Below are positions 9,516-20,519 of a stretch of DNA of 43,431 nt, in pieces. The position numbers and the translations under genes were made by a program. Source of the stretch: an uncultured Pelagibacteraceae bacterium (GTDB lineage: Bacteria; Pseudomonadota; Alphaproteobacteria; Pelagibacterales; Pelagibacteraceae); the NCBI GenBank assembly GCA_902541745.1, contig CACBRW010000006.1:1-43431 (forward strand). The letters run 5' to 3'. Positions within the stretch are counted from its first letter, which is position 1; the number at the start of each line of letters is the position of its first letter. A model generated the notes under the pieces. The model was given only the letters and a program-made list of their open reading frames with translations. It did not search any database and was not told the DNA's origin.

Positions 9516-10294
9516 TGGTTAAGCTAAGCTTACCTAAAAATTCAGAGGTTAAAAAAGGCAAATATTTTAAAGACAAAACTGGATCTAAAAATTTAAGAAA
9601 AGTAAATATTTATAGATGGGATCCATCGACAGAAGAAAATCCTAGGATTGATACATACGAAGTAGATATGGATAATTGTCCATCTAAGGTGCTGGATATT
9701 TTAAATAAAATCAAAAATGAAATTGACTCAACTATAACATACAGAAGATCTTGTGCTCATGGTGTATGTGGTTCATGTGCAATGAATATGGGGGGTAAAA
9801 ATGGCCTTGCTTGCACTACTCCACATGCTGAAATTGAAGGAGATATTGATATTTATCCATTACCTCATTTAAAAGTTAAAAAAGATTTAATTGGTGATTT
9901 GGATGGATTGTACAAACAGTATCAATCAATTGAACCATGGTTAAAAAATAACTCAACAAAAGAAACTACAGAAATTTATCAATCCAAAGAGGACAGAGCA
10001 AAACTAGATGGTGCTTATGAATGTATTATGTGTGCTTGCTGTTCTACATCTTGCCCAAGTTATTGGTGGAATGGAGATAAATATTTAGGTCCAGCAGTTC
10101 TGCTACAGGCTTATAGATGGATTATTGATAGTAGAGATGAAGAGAGAAAAGCTAGATTAAAAAAAGTTTCTGATGAATTAAAATTATATAGGTGCCACAC
10201 AATATTAAATTGTACAAATGCATGTCCAAAGGGCTTGAATCCAGCAAAAGCTATAGCTGAAATAAAAAAAATGTTAGCAACAGCTAATGTTTAA
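9515..10294 (+). CDS. sdhB: Succinate dehydrogenase iron-sulfur subunit
   Basis: Carries electrons from the flavin to ubiquinone. At 259 residues it has all three cluster motifs: a plant-type 2Fe-2S motif [14 protein letters not shown], a 4Fe-4S motif [16 protein letters not shown] and a 3Fe-4S motif [17 protein letters not shown]. The conserved tryptophan after SCPSY and the histidine of CHTILNC, which help form the ubiquinone pocket in E. coli, are kept. So the electron path up to quinone looks intact even though the anchors have lost their heme ligands. The start codon shares its A with the sdhA stop. A 39-base gap without a clear promoter separates it from mmsA. Confidence 0.98.
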   Translation: MVKLSLPKNSEVKKGKYFKDKTGSKNLRKVNIYRWDPSTEENPRIDTYEVDMDNCPSKVLDILNKIKNEIDSTITYRRSCAHGVCGSCAMNMGGKNGLACTTPHAEIEGDIDIYPLPHLKVKKDLIGDLDGLYKQYQSIEPWLKNNSTKETTEIYQSKEDRAKLDGAYECIMCACCSTSCPSYWWNGDKYLGPAVLLQAYRWIIDSRDEERKARLKKVSDELKLYRCHTILNCTNACPKGLNPAKAIAEIKKMLATANV

Positions 10295-10333
10295 ATAGAC
10301 TATTCGATATTTTTGATCTAAAACACCGTATTC

Positions 10334-11827
10334 ATGAAATTAATAGAACACTTCGTAAACGGTAAAATAATTCCGGGATCTTCAGATAAAAAAGGAAAAG
10401 TTTTTAATCCAGCAACTGGTGAGCAAGAGTCAGAGGTAAGACTTGCTTCAAGATCTGACTTAGATAGTGCTGTCGAGGTAGCAAAAAAGGCATTTGAAAC
10501 TTGGTCTTTAAAACCTGCTCTTCAAAGAGCTAGAATAATATTTAAATTTAAAGAATTAATTGAAAAAAATTCTGATGAATTAACGAAGTTAATAGTTTCA
10601 GAACATGGAAAAGTTTATGAAGATGCAAGAGGATCTTTAACCAGAGGACTTGAGGTGGTAGAATTTGCTTGTGGAATACCACATTTATTAAAAGGTGAGT
10701 TTTCAGAAAATGTTGGTACCAGTGTTGATAGTTGGTCAATCAGACAACCATTAGGAGTTGTTGCAGGTATCACGCCTTTTAATTTTCCTGCTATGGTACC
10801 AATGTGGATGTTTCCAATAGCTATAGCTTGTGGAAATACTTTTATTCTTAAACCATCAGAAAAAGACCCTTCTTGTGCAATAAGATTGGCAGAACTACTT
10901 TCTGAAGCGGGTCTTCCAGAAGGAGTATTTAACGTAATAAATGGAGATAAAGAAGCTGTTGATGCAATTTTAGAAAACAAAGATATCAAAGCTGTTAGTT
11001 TCGTAGGATCAACTCCTATTGCAAAATATATTTATGAAAATTCAGCGAAAAATGAAAAAAGAGTTCAAGCTCTGGGTGGAGCAAAAAACCATTTAGTTGT
11101 TATGCCAGATTGTGATTTAGATGGTGCAGTAAATGGTTTAATGGGTGCTGCTTATGGTTCAGCTGGAGAAAGATGTATGGCACAATCAGTTGCGGTTGCA
11201 GTTGGAGATATCGGTGATGAACTTGTATCAAGATTATCAAAAAAAGCTGAAGCTTTAAAAGTTGGTCCTGGAATGGATAAAGCATCAGAAATGGGACCTT
11301 TAGTTACAAAAGAACATTTAGAAAAAGTTACAAGTTACGTTGATTTAGGTGTCAAGGAAGGTGCAAAGCTAGTGGTTGATGGAAGAGGTTTAAAACTTCA
11401 AGGTTATGAAAATGGTTTCTATATAGGTGGATGTTTATTTGATCATGTAAATAAAGATATGAGAATTTACAAAGAAGAAATATTCGGTCCAGTCTTATCA
11501 GTTGTTCGAGTAAAAACTTTTGAAGAAGCTGCAAAATTAATTAACGACCATGAGTACGGAAATGGAGTTAGTATTTATACAAGAGACGGTGATGCAGGTA
11601 GAACTTTTGCAAATAAAATTCAAGTAGGTATGGTTGGTATTAACGTGCCGATCCCAGTTCCAATGGCATTTCATAGTTTTGGTGGTTGGAAAAGATCATT
11701 ATTTGGAGATAGTGGAATGCATGGTATGGAAGGAATAAAATTTTATACAAAACTTAAAACAGTAACATCCAGATGGCCTTCAGGTGTCCGATCAAATGCG
11801 GAATTTGTTATGCCAACAATGAAATAA
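10334..11827 (+). CDS. mmsA: Methylmalonate-semialdehyde dehydrogenase (CoA-acylating), MmsA/DddC family
   Basis: CoA-dependent aldehyde dehydrogenase of 497 residues that converts methylmalonate semialdehyde to propionyl-CoA, or malonate semialdehyde to acetyl-CoA. Family signatures are the N-terminal HFVNGKIIPGSS, GVVAGITPFNFPAMVPMWMF, the cofactor segment FILKPSEKDPS and the catalytic Cys281 in SAGERCMAQS. The C-terminal block FHSFGGWKRSLFGDSGMHG is typical of the MmsA branch. In bacteria that cleave DMSP an enzyme of this family (DddC) handles the C3 product, so a DMSP-related role is possible, but valine or beta-alanine breakdown is equally compatible. It lies within the TCA block between sdhB and mdh, 9 bases before mdh. 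Confidence 0.9.
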   Translation: MKLIEHFVNGKIIPGSSDKKGKVFNPATGEQESEVRLASRSDLDSAVEVAKKAFETWSLKPALQRARIIFKFKELIEKNSDELTKLIVSEHGKVYEDARGSLTRGLEVVEFACGIPHLLKGEFSENVGTSVDSWSIRQPLGVVAGITPFNFPAMVPMWMFPIAIACGNTFILKPSEKDPSCAIRLAELLSEAGLPEGVFNVINGDKEAVDAILENKDIKAVSFVGSTPIAKYIYENSAKNEKRVQALGGAKNHLVVMPDCDLDGAVNGLMGAAYGSAGERCMAQSVAVAVGDIGDELVSRLSKKAEALKVGPGMDKASEMGPLVTKEHLEKVTSYVDLGVKEGAKLVVDGRGLKLQGYENGFYIGGCLFDHVNKDMRIYKEEIFGPVLSVVRVKTFEEAAKLINDHEYGNGVSIYTRDGDAGRTFANKIQVGMVGINVPIPVPMAFHSFGGWKRSLFGDSGMHGMEGIKFYTKLKTVTSRWPSGVRSNAEFVMPTMK

Positions 11828-11836
11828 AGGAAATAA

Positions 11837-12799
11837 ATGACAAAAATATCTTTGATTGGTGCAGGCCAAATAGGCGGAACTCTTGCACATTTAATAGGAA
11901 CAAAAGAATTAGTAAATGAAGTGGTTTTATTCGATGTAGCTAGTGGTATTGCTAAAGGAAAAGCATTAGATATTGCACAATCTTCATCTGTAGATGGTTT
12001 CAATGTTAGGTTTTCAGGTACTGATAACTATGAGGATATAAAAGAATCAGATGTAATTATAATTACAGCAGGTGTTCCAAGAAAACCTGGAATGAGCCGA
12101 GACGATCTTCTTGGAATTAATTTAAAAATTATTAAACAAGTTGCTGAGGGGGTAAAGAAAAATGCTCCTAACGCTTTTGTGATCTGTATCACCAATCCTT
12201 TAGATGTTATGGTTATGGCATTTCAAAAATTTTCAGGTTTGCCATCAAATAAAGTTGTTGGTATGGCGGGTATTTTAGATAGTTCGAGATTTAAATTATT
12301 TTTATCATTAGAACTTAATGTGCCAGTAAAGGAAATTGAGGCAATGGTTATGGGTGGTCATGGTGACACCATGGTGCCTATGCCAAGATTTACAAAAATC
12401 TCAGGTAAACCATTGTTAGACCTTGTAAAGGATGGAAAAATTTCTTCAGAAAGAGTTGAAGAAATTAATCAAAGAACACGAGATGGCGGTGCGGAAATAG
12501 TTAAATATTTAGAAAAAGGATCAGCCTTTTATGCACCAGCAGCTTCAGGTGTTCAAATGGCAGAAGCATATTTAAATGATCAGAAAAAATTATTACCCTG
12601 CGCTGTACAATTAAATGGAGAATATGGTGTAAAAAATGTTTATGCAGGTGTTCCTGTTGTCATTGGAAAAGATGGTGTAGAAAAAATTGAGGAGATTGAT
12701 TTAGATGAAATAGAAAAAAAAGAATTTATGCATTCAATAGATGCTGTAAAAGCTTTATGGGAAGCTGCATCTAAAATAGATCCTGATTTATCTAAATAA
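11837..12799 (+). CDS. mdh: Malate dehydrogenase
   Basis: NAD-dependent oxidation of malate to oxaloacetate. At 320 residues it belongs to the lactate dehydrogenase-like malate dehydrogenases usual in alphaproteobacteria. It shows the nucleotide fold [12 protein letters not shown], the substrate loop [14 protein letters not shown] whose arginine specifies dicarboxylic substrate, ITNPLDVM, and the catalytic histidine in GGHGDTMVP. The ribosome site AAAGGAAA sits just before the ATG. Two bases separate it from sucC, consistent with a single TCA transcript. Confidence 0.97.
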   Translation: MTKISLIGAGQIGGTLAHLIGTKELVNEVVLFDVASGIAKGKALDIAQSSSVDGFNVRFSGTDNYEDIKESDVIIITAGVPRKPGMSRDDLLGINLKIIKQVAEGVKKNAPNAFVICITNPLDVMVMAFQKFSGLPSNKVVGMAGILDSSRFKLFLSLELNVPVKEIEAMVMGGHGDTMVPMPRFTKISGKPLLDLVKDGKISSERVEEINQRTRDGGAEIVKYLEKGSAFYAPAASGVQMAEAYLNDQKKLLPCAVQLNGEYGVKNVYAGVPVVIGKDGVEKIEEIDLDEIEKKEFMHSIDAVKALWEAASKIDPDLSK

Positions 12800-12801
12800 T
12801 A

Positions 12802-13962
12802 ATGAATATTCACGAGCATCAAGCTAAACAAATATTAAAAAAATATGGAGCTGTAGTTCCCGAAGGAGTATTTGCGCTTAATGTTGATGAACTTATTCAA
12901 AAAGCAAAAGCACTCAAAACTGAGAAATATGTGCTTAAAGCACAAATCCATGCTGGAGGTAGAGGAAAAGCTGGTGGTGTAAAAATTTTAAACTCTATTG
13001 AGGAACTAACGGCAGCAGCTAAAGAATTACTTGGAAAAACACTAGTTACTCATCAAACTGGCCCTGAAGGTAGAGAGGTAAAAAGATTATACGTAGAAGA
13101 ATCTTCAAATATAGATAAAGAATTTTACTTATCGTGCCTGGTTGATAGGGCAAGTTCTAAAATTGCATTTATATCAAGTGACCAAGGAGGGATGGACATT
13201 GAAGAAGTTGCAAGCAGTTCACCTGAAAAAATTATAACTACAAAAGTTGATATGGGTGATGAAATTTCTGAGTCAGATTGTGAAAAAATAATTAATATTT
13301 TTAATTTAAATGAAGACGCAAAAAAACAAGCAATAACATTAATTAAATCAATATATAAAATGTTTGTGAGTACTGATGCAAACATGGTTGAAGTAAATCC
13401 ATTAATTTTGACAAAAGAGGAAAAAATTGTTTGTTTAGATGCAAAAGTTAATTTCGACTCTAACGCTTTATTCAGGCATCCAGAAATTGTTGAATTAAGA
13501 GATTTTAATGAGGAAGATCCTACCGAGATAGAAGCTAGCAAGCATGATCTTGCGTATATCAAGCTAGATGGAAGTATTGGCTGTATGGTGAATGGGGCAG
13601 GATTAGCAATGGCAACAATGGATATAATTAAATTGTATGGTAAAGAGCCAGCAAATTTTTTAGATGTAGGTGGTGGCGCATCCAAAGAAAAAGTATCTGC
13701 TGCATTAAAGATAATTCTCTCAGATAAAAATGTTAAAGGTATTTTAATTAATATTTTTGGAGGAATAATGAGATGTGATGTTCTTGCCCAAGGAGTAGTT
13801 GATGCAGCTAAAGAAATTAATATTGCTGTACCTTTGGTTGTAAGATTAGCAGGCACAAATTTCAAAGAAGGAAAAAAAATTCTTGATAATTCTGGATTAA
13901 AATTAATTTCTGCAGAAAATTTAGATGATGCTGCTAAGAAAATTGTTGAGGCGATAAAATAA
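12802..13962 (+). CDS. sucC: Succinyl-CoA synthetase beta subunit
   Basis: ATP-grasp subunit of succinate-CoA ligase, which makes ATP or GTP while converting succinyl-CoA to succinate. At 386 residues it is full length. The N-terminus [16 protein letters not shown] is the family hallmark; [15 protein letters not shown] is the nucleotide-binding lysine loop; the C-terminal half has [23 protein letters not shown] and [11 protein letters not shown]. One base separates its stop from the sucD start. Confidence 0.98.
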   Translation: MNIHEHQAKQILKKYGAVVPEGVFALNVDELIQKAKALKTEKYVLKAQIHAGGRGKAGGVKILNSIEELTAAAKELLGKTLVTHQTGPEGREVKRLYVEESSNIDKEFYLSCLVDRASSKIAFISSDQGGMDIEEVASSSPEKIITTKVDMGDEISESDCEKIINIFNLNEDAKKQAITLIKSIYKMFVSTDANMVEVNPLILTKEEKIVCLDAKVNFDSNALFRHPEIVELRDFNEEDPTEIEASKHDLAYIKLDGSIGCMVNGAGLAMATMDIIKLYGKEPANFLDVGGGASKEKVSAALKIILSDKNVKGILINIFGGIMRCDVLAQGVVDAAKEINIAVPLVVRLAGTNFKEGKKILDNSGLKLISAENLDDAAKKIVEAIK

Positions 13963-13963
13963 A

Positions 13964-14839
13964 ATGTCGGTTTTGGTAAATAAAAATACTAAAGTAATTT
14001 GTCAGGGATTTACTGGCTCACACGGAACATTTCATTCAGAGCAGGCTATAAAATATGGAACCAATCTTGTTGGTGGAGTTACGCCAAAGAAAGGTGGGCA
14101 AAAACATTTAGACAGACCAGTTTTTAATAGTGTTTTAGAGGCAAAAAATGAAGTAGGAGCAGATGCAACTATGATTTATGTACCTGCTAAATTTGCAGCA
14201 GCAGCAATCATTGAAGCTATTGATGCATCAGTTGAACTTATTGTTTGTATAACAGAGGGTATTCCAATTCAGGATATGCTTAAGGTTAGACAAAAATTAA
14301 GTGGATCTAGTAGCAGATTAATTGGACCTAATTGTCCAGGAATAATCACACCAGATGAGTGTAAAATTGGGATTATGCCGGGAAGTATTCACAAAAGAGG
14401 AAGTGTTGGAATTGTTTCAAGGTCAGGAACATTGACATATGAAGCAGTAGCCCAAACAACTGAAAATGGACTTGGTCAATCAACTTGTATTGGTATTGGC
14501 GGTGATCCTATTAATGGAACAAATTTTATAGATTGTTTAGATTTATTTTTAAATGACTCTGAAACAGAATCTATTTTAATGATAGGTGAAATTGGTGGAA
14601 CAGCTGAAGAAGAAGCGGCTGACTTTATAAAAAATCACAAGATTAAAAAACCAATAGTTGGATTTATTGCTGGAATTACAGCTCCTCAAGGAAGGAGAAT
14701 GGGGCATGCTGGTGCCATTATATCAGGTGGCAAGGGTGGAGCTAATGATAAAATAAAAAAAATGGAAGAATGTGGTATTACAGTTGCCAAATCACCATCA
14801 ATTATTGGAAAAACTTTATTTGATAAACTGTCTAATTGA
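13964..14839 (+). CDS. sucD: Succinyl-CoA synthetase alpha subunit
   Basis: CoA-binding and phosphohistidine subunit of succinate-CoA ligase. At 291 residues it is full length. The CoA fold reads [16 protein letters not shown], the central strand has [27 protein letters not shown] is conserved, and the phosphorylated histidine is His248 in [14 protein letters not shown]. It pairs with the preceding sucC. The 34-base spacer to sucA contains an AGAGGGA ribosome site and no visible promoter. Confidence 0.98.
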   Translation: MSVLVNKNTKVICQGFTGSHGTFHSEQAIKYGTNLVGGVTPKKGGQKHLDRPVFNSVLEAKNEVGADATMIYVPAKFAAAAIIEAIDASVELIVCITEGIPIQDMLKVRQKLSGSSSRLIGPNCPGIITPDECKIGIMPGSIHKRGSVGIVSRSGTLTYEAVAQTTENGLGQSTCIGIGGDPINGTNFIDCLDLFLNDSETESILMIGEIGGTAEEEAADFIKNHKIKKPIVGFIAGITAPQGRRMGHAGAIISGGKGGANDKIKKMEECGITVAKSPSIIGKTLFDKLSN

Positions 14840-14873
14840 AAAAAAATATTAGAGGGATATATTAAATAAAAAG

Positions 14874-17792
14874 ATGTCTTCATCAAAAAATCTTGATTTC
14901 GAAAAAACTTCATTTTTAAACAAATCTAATAGTGCATTTATAGAAGAAATGTATTTAAAATTTGTAAATAAAGATGCTGATCTTCCAGAAAGTTGGGCAA
15001 ATTATTTTGAGGGAATTGGTGAAGAATTAAATGTTATAGCAAAAGAAATTAATGGTCCATCGTGGGGACCTACTAAAAAAAAGATTGATATTGATCAATT
15101 ACAAAAAAAAATAGAAGAACAAGATAAAAATGATTTTGATAATGTCAAATTAGACACCTCAGAAAAATTTAATTTTCAATTACTTGCTGACTCAAATAAA
15201 GATTCTATTAGTGCTGTAGCATTAATTAGAGCATATAGACTAAGAGGACATTTATTAGCAGATCTTGATCCTTTAGAAATGAGAGAGTCAGAATATCTAG
15301 ATGAGCTTCATCCAGATTTTTACGGTTTTAAAAAAGAAAATTACGATAAGAAAATTTTTCTAAACGGGGTAATCAATCGTAAATATGCAAATATAAAAGA
15401 AATACTTAAGTTTATGAAGAAAACCTACTGTGGAAAAATAGGTTATGAGTTCATGCATATTTCAAACCCAGATGAAAGAAAGTGGTTTAGGGACAGGATA
15501 GAGCAAGATAAAAATGCACTTCAATTTACAAAAAATGGTAAAGAGGCAATTTTAAATAAATTAGTACAGGCAGAAGGATTTGAAAAATTTTTAGCTACAA
15601 AGTATGTGGGAACAAAAAGATTTGGTTTAGATGGTGGCGAAAGTTTAATACCTGCTCTTGAACAAATAATAAAAATTGGTGGTCAAAATAATATAAAAGA
15701 AGTTAAAATAGGTATGTCTCATAGAGGTAGGCTTAACGTTTTAGCAAACGTTTTACAAAAATCTTACAAAAAAATTTTTAATGAGTTTGCTGGTGAGTTT
15801 AGTACTGATTCTGAAGATAGCGCTGGAGATGTAAAATATCATCTTGGAGCGTCGTCTGATAGAGAATTTGATGGAAATTCAGTACATGTCAGTTTAACAG
15901 ATAATCCCTCTCATTTAGAAGCTGTTAACCCAGTTGTTTTAGGTCAAACAAGAGCCAAACAATTTTTTCATAAAGACCGTGAAAGAAATAAAGTTATACC
16001 TATTCTCATTCATGGGGACGCAGCCTTTGCTGGTCAAGGAGTTGTAGCAGAATGTTTTGCAATGTCTGGACTACCAGGACATAACACTGGAGGAACAATT
16101 CATATTATTGTTAATAACCAGATAGGATTTACTACTAGTCCAAGATTTGCGAGGTCTTCACCTTATCCATCTGATGTTGCAAAAATGGTAGAGGCTCCAA
16201 TTCTTCATGTTAATGGTGATGATCCAGAAGCAGTTGTTTATGCAACAAGAATAGCAACAGAATTTCGATTAAAATTTAATAGAGACGTTGTAGTAGATTT
16301 AATTTGTTATAGAAGATTTGGACATAATGAGGGAGATGAACCTTCATTTACTCAACCTTTAATGTATAAAAAAATTAGATCTCATCCAAGTGTTTACAAA
16401 ATTTATGGAAATAAATTAGTAAACGAAAAATCTATAACTGAAGAATTATTAAATCAAAATGTTAAATCATTTAAAGATTTACTTGATGAACAATACAAAA
16501 GTGCAAAAGATTATAAACCTAAAATAGAATGGTTTGAGGGAACATGGTCAAGATATAAACCTGAAAGAGGTAAAGATAAGAGAGGTATAACAGGTTTTGA
16601 TAAAAATAAATTAAAAATAATCTCAGGTAAAATAAATAGCATTCCCAAGGAAAAAAATATTCACAAGACTATCTCTAAAATATTTAATGCCAGAAAAGAA
16701 AGTATCGAGAAAGGTACTGGAATCGATTGGTCTTCAGCTGAGTCTTTAGCTTTTGGATCTTTGCTTGAAGAGGGATATCCAGTTAGGCTTGTAGGGCAAG
16801 ACTCTGGAAGAGGAACATTCAGTCAACGACATTCTGTTTTAAGAAATCAAATAGATAATTCTAGGTATATTCCTCTTAATAATATTTCTAAAAATCAAAA
16901 GCAATTTGAAGTAGTAGATAGTTTTTTATCTGAACTTGCGGTTTTAGGTTTTGAATATGGTTACAGTCTAGTAGAGCCAAATACACTTACTCTTTGGGAA
17001 GCACAATTCGGTGACTTTGCAAATGGTGCCCAAGTAGTAATTGATCAATTTATTGCATCTGGTGAGAGAAAATGGAATAGAGCATCTGGTATAGTAATGT
17101 TGTTGCCTCATGGATATGAAGGACAAGGACCAGAACATTCTTCAGCAAGATTAGAAAGATTTTTACAACTATGCTCAAACGATAATATGCAAGTAATGAA
17201 CTGCACAACTCCAGCAAATTATTTTCATGCTTTAAGAAGACAAATGCATAGGAGTTTTAGAAAGCCACTAATCATAATGACACCAAAATCACTATTAAGA
17301 AATAAATATTGTGTTTCAAATTTAGAAGATTTTAACAAAAAAAATACTTTCCATAGAGTATTGTGGGATCATGCTATAGATCCTAAGTCTAAAGGATTTA
17401 TTAAACTAAAAGAAAGTCCTAAAATTAAAAAAGTAATTCTTTGTTCTGGAAAAGTATATTTTGATTTGTTAGACGCCAGAGAAAAGCTTAAAAGAGATGA
17501 TGTAGTGATGTATAGAATTGAACAATTGTATCCATTTCCAGCAAAAGCTTTGGTTAAGGAGTTAAAACCATATGCTGAAAATGCCGAATTCTTTTGGTGT
17601 CAAGAAGAACCAAAAAATATGGGTGCTTGGTTTTCAGTTAGAGATTATATCCAATGGACATTAGACACTTTAAAGGCTAATAATAATAAAATTTCTTATA
17701 TAGGAAGAAGCCCAGACGCAACTCCTGCAACAGGATATGCCAAAAGGCATAATTCTCAACAACAAGAAATAATTAATAAGGTATTTGATTAA
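14874..17792 (+). CDS. sucA: 2-oxoglutarate dehydrogenase E1 component
   Basis: Thiamine-diphosphate decarboxylase of the 2-oxoglutarate dehydrogenase complex. At 972 residues it is in the normal range. The N-terminal [18 protein letters not shown] segment is the E2/E3-tethering helix; the body has [30 protein letters not shown] and [10 protein letters not shown], which together form the ThDP-binding motif, and [16 protein letters not shown]. The transketolase-like half has [28 protein letters not shown] and [17 protein letters not shown]. The start is preceded by AGAGGGA. It is followed after five bases by sucB. Confidence 0.98.
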   Translation: MSSSKNLDFEKTSFLNKSNSAFIEEMYLKFVNKDADLPESWANYFEGIGEELNVIAKEINGPSWGPTKKKIDIDQLQKKIEEQDKNDFDNVKLDTSEKFNFQLLADSNKDSISAVALIRAYRLRGHLLADLDPLEMRESEYLDELHPDFYGFKKENYDKKIFLNGVINRKYANIKEILKFMKKTYCGKIGYEFMHISNPDERKWFRDRIEQDKNALQFTKNGKEAILNKLVQAEGFEKFLATKYVGTKRFGLDGGESLIPALEQIIKIGGQNNIKEVKIGMSHRGRLNVLANVLQKSYKKIFNEFAGEFSTDSEDSAGDVKYHLGASSDREFDGNSVHVSLTDNPSHLEAVNPVVLGQTRAKQFFHKDRERNKVIPILIHGDAAFAGQGVVAECFAMSGLPGHNTGGTIHIIVNNQIGFTTSPRFARSSPYPSDVAKMVEAPILHVNGDDPEAVVYATRIATEFRLKFNRDVVVDLICYRRFGHNEGDEPSFTQPLMYKKIRSHPSVYKIYGNKLVNEKSITEELLNQNVKSFKDLLDEQYKSAKDYKPKIEWFEGTWSRYKPERGKDKRGITGFDKNKLKIISGKINSIPKEKNIHKTISKIFNARKESIEKGTGIDWSSAESLAFGSLLEEGYPVRLVGQDSGRGTFSQRHSVLRNQIDNSRYIPLNNISKNQKQFEVVDSFLSELAVLGFEYGYSLVEPNTLTLWEAQFGDFANGAQVVIDQFIASGERKWNRASGIVMLLPHGYEGQGPEHSSARLERFLQLCSNDNMQVMNCTTPANYFHALRRQMHRSFRKPLIIMTPKSLLRNKYCVSNLEDFNKKNTFHRVLWDHAIDPKSKGFIKLKESPKIKKVILCSGKVYFDLLDAREKLKRDDVVMYRIEQLYPFPAKALVKELKPYAENAEFFWCQEEPKNMGAWFSVRDYIQWTLDTLKANNNKISYIGRSPDATPATGYAKRHNSQQQEIINKVFD

Positions 17793-17797
17793 TTTTA

Positions 17798-19096
17798 ATG
17801 AGTGAAAAAATAGTAGTCCCAGTTCTTGGTGAAAGTATAACAGAAGCGACTGTTGCAAAATGGTTAAAAAACGAAGGTGATACAGTCGAAGCAGATGAGC
17901 CAATTGTAGAACTTGAGACAGACAAAGTAAACTTAGAAGTACCATCTCCAATTTCTGGTGTGTTAACAGAGATAAATTCACAAGATGGATCAGTCGTTGA
18001 AGTAGGAGCGTTATTAGGTTCTGTATCAGCAGAAGGTGGAGCGGTTAAATCTGCGCCAAAAACCCAAAAAGAAATCAAGCAAGAGAAAATAGTTCCTGCA
18101 GAGAGCAATGTAATAAAATTAGATGCAAATAAAAAAGAACCAAAAGTATTTGAAGAAAAAGATATAGAAGAACCCAAAGAGAAACCATTGGTTTTAACTG
18201 AGGAAGTAAAACCAGATGTTGCTCCTAAAAGAAATGTTAATCCAACCTTGTCTCCGGCAGTGAGAAAAATAGTAACTGAAAATAATATCGATATTAATTC
18301 AATTCAAGGTTCAGGAAAAGATGGGAGAGTTTTAAAAGGAGATTTAATAAGTTTGATGGGTACAAATCCAAAACCATCTGAAAGAAAAATTCAATATGGT
18401 GAAGAAGAACGAATTAAGATGACCAGGTTGAGACAGACTATTGCAAAAAGATTAAAGCAAGCTCAAGAGAATGCAGCTCTTTTATCAACATTTAACGAGG
18501 TTGATATGAGCAGTGTGATGGAAATGAGGAAAGAAAATCAAGAGGATTTCCAATCTCGTTATGGGATAAAATTAGGATTTATGTCTTTCTTTGTAAAAGC
18601 ATGTGTAGTTGCTTTAAAAAATTTCCCTGCGGTGAATGCTGAAATAGACAGAGATGAGATTATCTATAAAAACTATTACAATATTAGCTTTGCTGTTGGA
18701 ACAGATAAGGGTTTGGTTGTTCCAGTTTTGAGAAATGCAGATGAATTATCCTTTGCAGATATTGAAAAAAATATTAAAGAAATTTCAGAAAAAGCGCGAG
18801 ATGGAAAGCTAACGATTGAAGATCTCCAGGGAGGAACATTTACAATAAGTAATGGAGGTGTGTATGGGTCCATGCTTTCAACTCCGATACTAAATTTACC
18901 TCAATCCGGAGTGCTAGGTATGCATAATATAGTTGAAAGACCTGTTGTTATAGATGGTGAAATTAAAATAAGACCAATTATGTATTTAGCATTATCCTAT
19001 GATCATAGAATTATTGATGGAAAAGAGTCTGTATCTTTCCTTAAAATGATAAAAGAAAACTTAGAAGACCCTAGAAGGTTGTTTTTAGATATTTAA
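17798..19096 (+). CDS. sucB: 2-oxoglutarate dehydrogenase E2, dihydrolipoyl succinyltransferase
   Basis: Transfers the succinyl group to CoA in the complex core. Domain order is clear in 432 residues: one lipoyl domain (1-75) with the lipoylated Lys43 in [11 protein letters not shown]; a charged, lysine- and glutamate-rich linker (~85-145); a peripheral-subunit-binding domain starting at [14 protein letters not shown] with [13 protein letters not shown]; and the catalytic domain from ~200, ending in [16 protein letters not shown] with the catalytic HxxxD. It abuts lpd without a gap. Confidence 0.97.
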   Translation: MSEKIVVPVLGESITEATVAKWLKNEGDTVEADEPIVELETDKVNLEVPSPISGVLTEINSQDGSVVEVGALLGSVSAEGGAVKSAPKTQKEIKQEKIVPAESNVIKLDANKKEPKVFEEKDIEEPKEKPLVLTEEVKPDVAPKRNVNPTLSPAVRKIVTENNIDINSIQGSGKDGRVLKGDLISLMGTNPKPSERKIQYGEEERIKMTRLRQTIAKRLKQAQENAALLSTFNEVDMSSVMEMRKENQEDFQSRYGIKLGFMSFFVKACVVALKNFPAVNAEIDRDEIIYKNYYNISFAVGTDKGLVVPVLRNADELSFADIEKNIKEISEKARDGKLTIEDLQGGTFTISNGGVYGSMLSTPILNLPQSGVLGMHNIVERPVVIDGEIKIRPIMYLALSYDHRIIDGKESVSFLKMIKENLEDPRRLFLDI

Positions 19097-20497
19097 ATGT
19101 CAGAAAAATTTCAAGCTGTAGTTATTGGAGGTGGACCAGGTGGTTATGTTTGTGCGATCAGGCTTGCTCAATTAGGATTAAAAACTGCATGTATAGAGTC
19201 TAGAGGGTCTTTAGGAGGCACTTGCTTAAATGTTGGCTGTATCCCATCAAAAAGCTTACTTAATCTATCTGAAGAATTTCACAAAGTAAAAAGTTTAGCA
19301 AACAAAGGTATTGAAGTTAGTGAAGTAAAATTAAATTTAGACAAGATGATGAAAAGCAAAGATAAAGCTGTAACAGTTCTTACAAAAGGTGTTGAATTTC
19401 TTTTGAAAAAAAACAAAGTTACTTACTTTAAAGGACACGGAAGTTTTAAATCTATAAATGAAATTTTAATAAAGGATGATAAAAATAAAGAAACCATCAT
19501 ACAAACAGAAAAAACAGTTATTGCAACAGGATCAGTTCCAGTTTCATTACCAGGAATAGAAATAGATGAGAAAACGATTGTCTCATCAACAGGTGCTCTA
19601 AAGTTAGAAAAGGTACCAAAGAAAATGATTGTAGTAGGAGGAGGCTATATAGGACTAGAAATGGGATCTGTATGGTCAAGACTTGGAGCAGAGGTGCAAG
19701 TTGTTGAATTTTTAGATCATATTACACCTGGAATGGATAAAGAAATCTCTTCAGAATTTATGAAAATTTTAAAAAAACAGGGAATGAAATTTAATATGCA
19801 AAATAAAGTTGAAACAATTAAAAAAAACGCAGCTGGCGCAGTGGTTTCAACAGTAGATAAAGATGGTAATAAAAATAATTTTGAGTGCGATGTTGTTTTG
19901 ATTTCTGTTGGCAGAAAACCTAATACAGATGGTTTGAATTTAGAGTCTGTAGGAGTAGATCTTGATGAAAGAAATAGAATTAAAACTGATAAAATTTTTA
20001 AGACTAACGTTGAAAATATTTATGCAATAGGCGATGTAATTGTTGGTCCAATGCTTGCACATAAAGCGGAGGACGAAGGTATAGCAGTCGCAGAAAACAT
20101 AGTTGGTCAATCTGGGCATGTAAATTATGATACAATCCCAGGAGTAATTTATACAACACCAGAAGTAGCATCAATCGGTAAAACTGAGGAACAATTAAAA
20201 GAATTAAATAAAAAATATAAAGTAGGAAAATTTTCGTTCATGGCTAATTCAAGAGCCAAGGCTATAGATGATGCAGAAGGTTTTGTTAAAATTTTAGCTG
20301 ATGAGCAAACAGATAAAGTATTAGGTGCACATATAATTGGACCTCATGCAGGAGAATTAATTGCAGAGATTGGTGTTGCAATGGAATTTGGTGCAAGTGC
20401 AGAAGATATCGCCCGAACTTGTCATGCTCATCCAACGTTTTCTGAAGCAGTTAAAGAAGCTGCTTTATCAGTAGATAAAAGAGCAATACACTCTTAA
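19097..20497 (+). CDS. lpd: Dihydrolipoyl dehydrogenase (E3)
   Basis: FAD enzyme reoxidising the lipoyl groups of E2 with NAD. At 466 residues it is full length. The FAD motif is [19 protein letters not shown]; the redox disulfide is Cys43/Cys48 in [13 protein letters not shown]; the NAD fold is [15 protein letters not shown]; the second FAD contact is [19 protein letters not shown]; the C-terminal His-Glu dyad is in [14 protein letters not shown]. The ATG immediately follows the sucB stop, so it belongs to the 2-oxoglutarate dehydrogenase operon; it may also serve other lipoyl complexes. Confidence 0.97.
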   Translation: MSEKFQAVVIGGGPGGYVCAIRLAQLGLKTACIESRGSLGGTCLNVGCIPSKSLLNLSEEFHKVKSLANKGIEVSEVKLNLDKMMKSKDKAVTVLTKGVEFLLKKNKVTYFKGHGSFKSINEILIKDDKNKETIIQTEKTVIATGSVPVSLPGIEIDEKTIVSSTGALKLEKVPKKMIVVGGGYIGLEMGSVWSRLGAEVQVVEFLDHITPGMDKEISSEFMKILKKQGMKFNMQNKVETIKKNAAGAVVSTVDKDGNKNNFECDVVLISVGRKPNTDGLNLESVGVDLDERNRIKTDKIFKTNVENIYAIGDVIVGPMLAHKAEDEGIAVAENIVGQSGHVNYDTIPGVIYTTPEVASIGKTEEQLKELNKKYKVGKFSFMANSRAKAIDDAEGFVKILADEQTDKVLGAHIIGPHAGELIAEIGVAMEFGASAEDIARTCHAHPTFSEAVKEAALSVDKRAIHS

Positions 20498-20519
20498 TTT
20501 TTTTTCATATTATAAAAGT

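Noticed and set aside
13125-13865. Long antisense open frame (246 codons) opposite sucC
   Set aside because: It lies wholly antisense to a clear sucC, has a serine/isoleucine-rich composition typical of reverse-strand reading of AT-rich genes, and shows no domain or ribosome site.
17773-18177. Antisense open frame opposite the lipoyl-domain end of sucB
   Set aside because: Entirely overlaps conserved sucB sequence and reads as low-complexity Ser/Thr/Phe; a coding-strand shadow.
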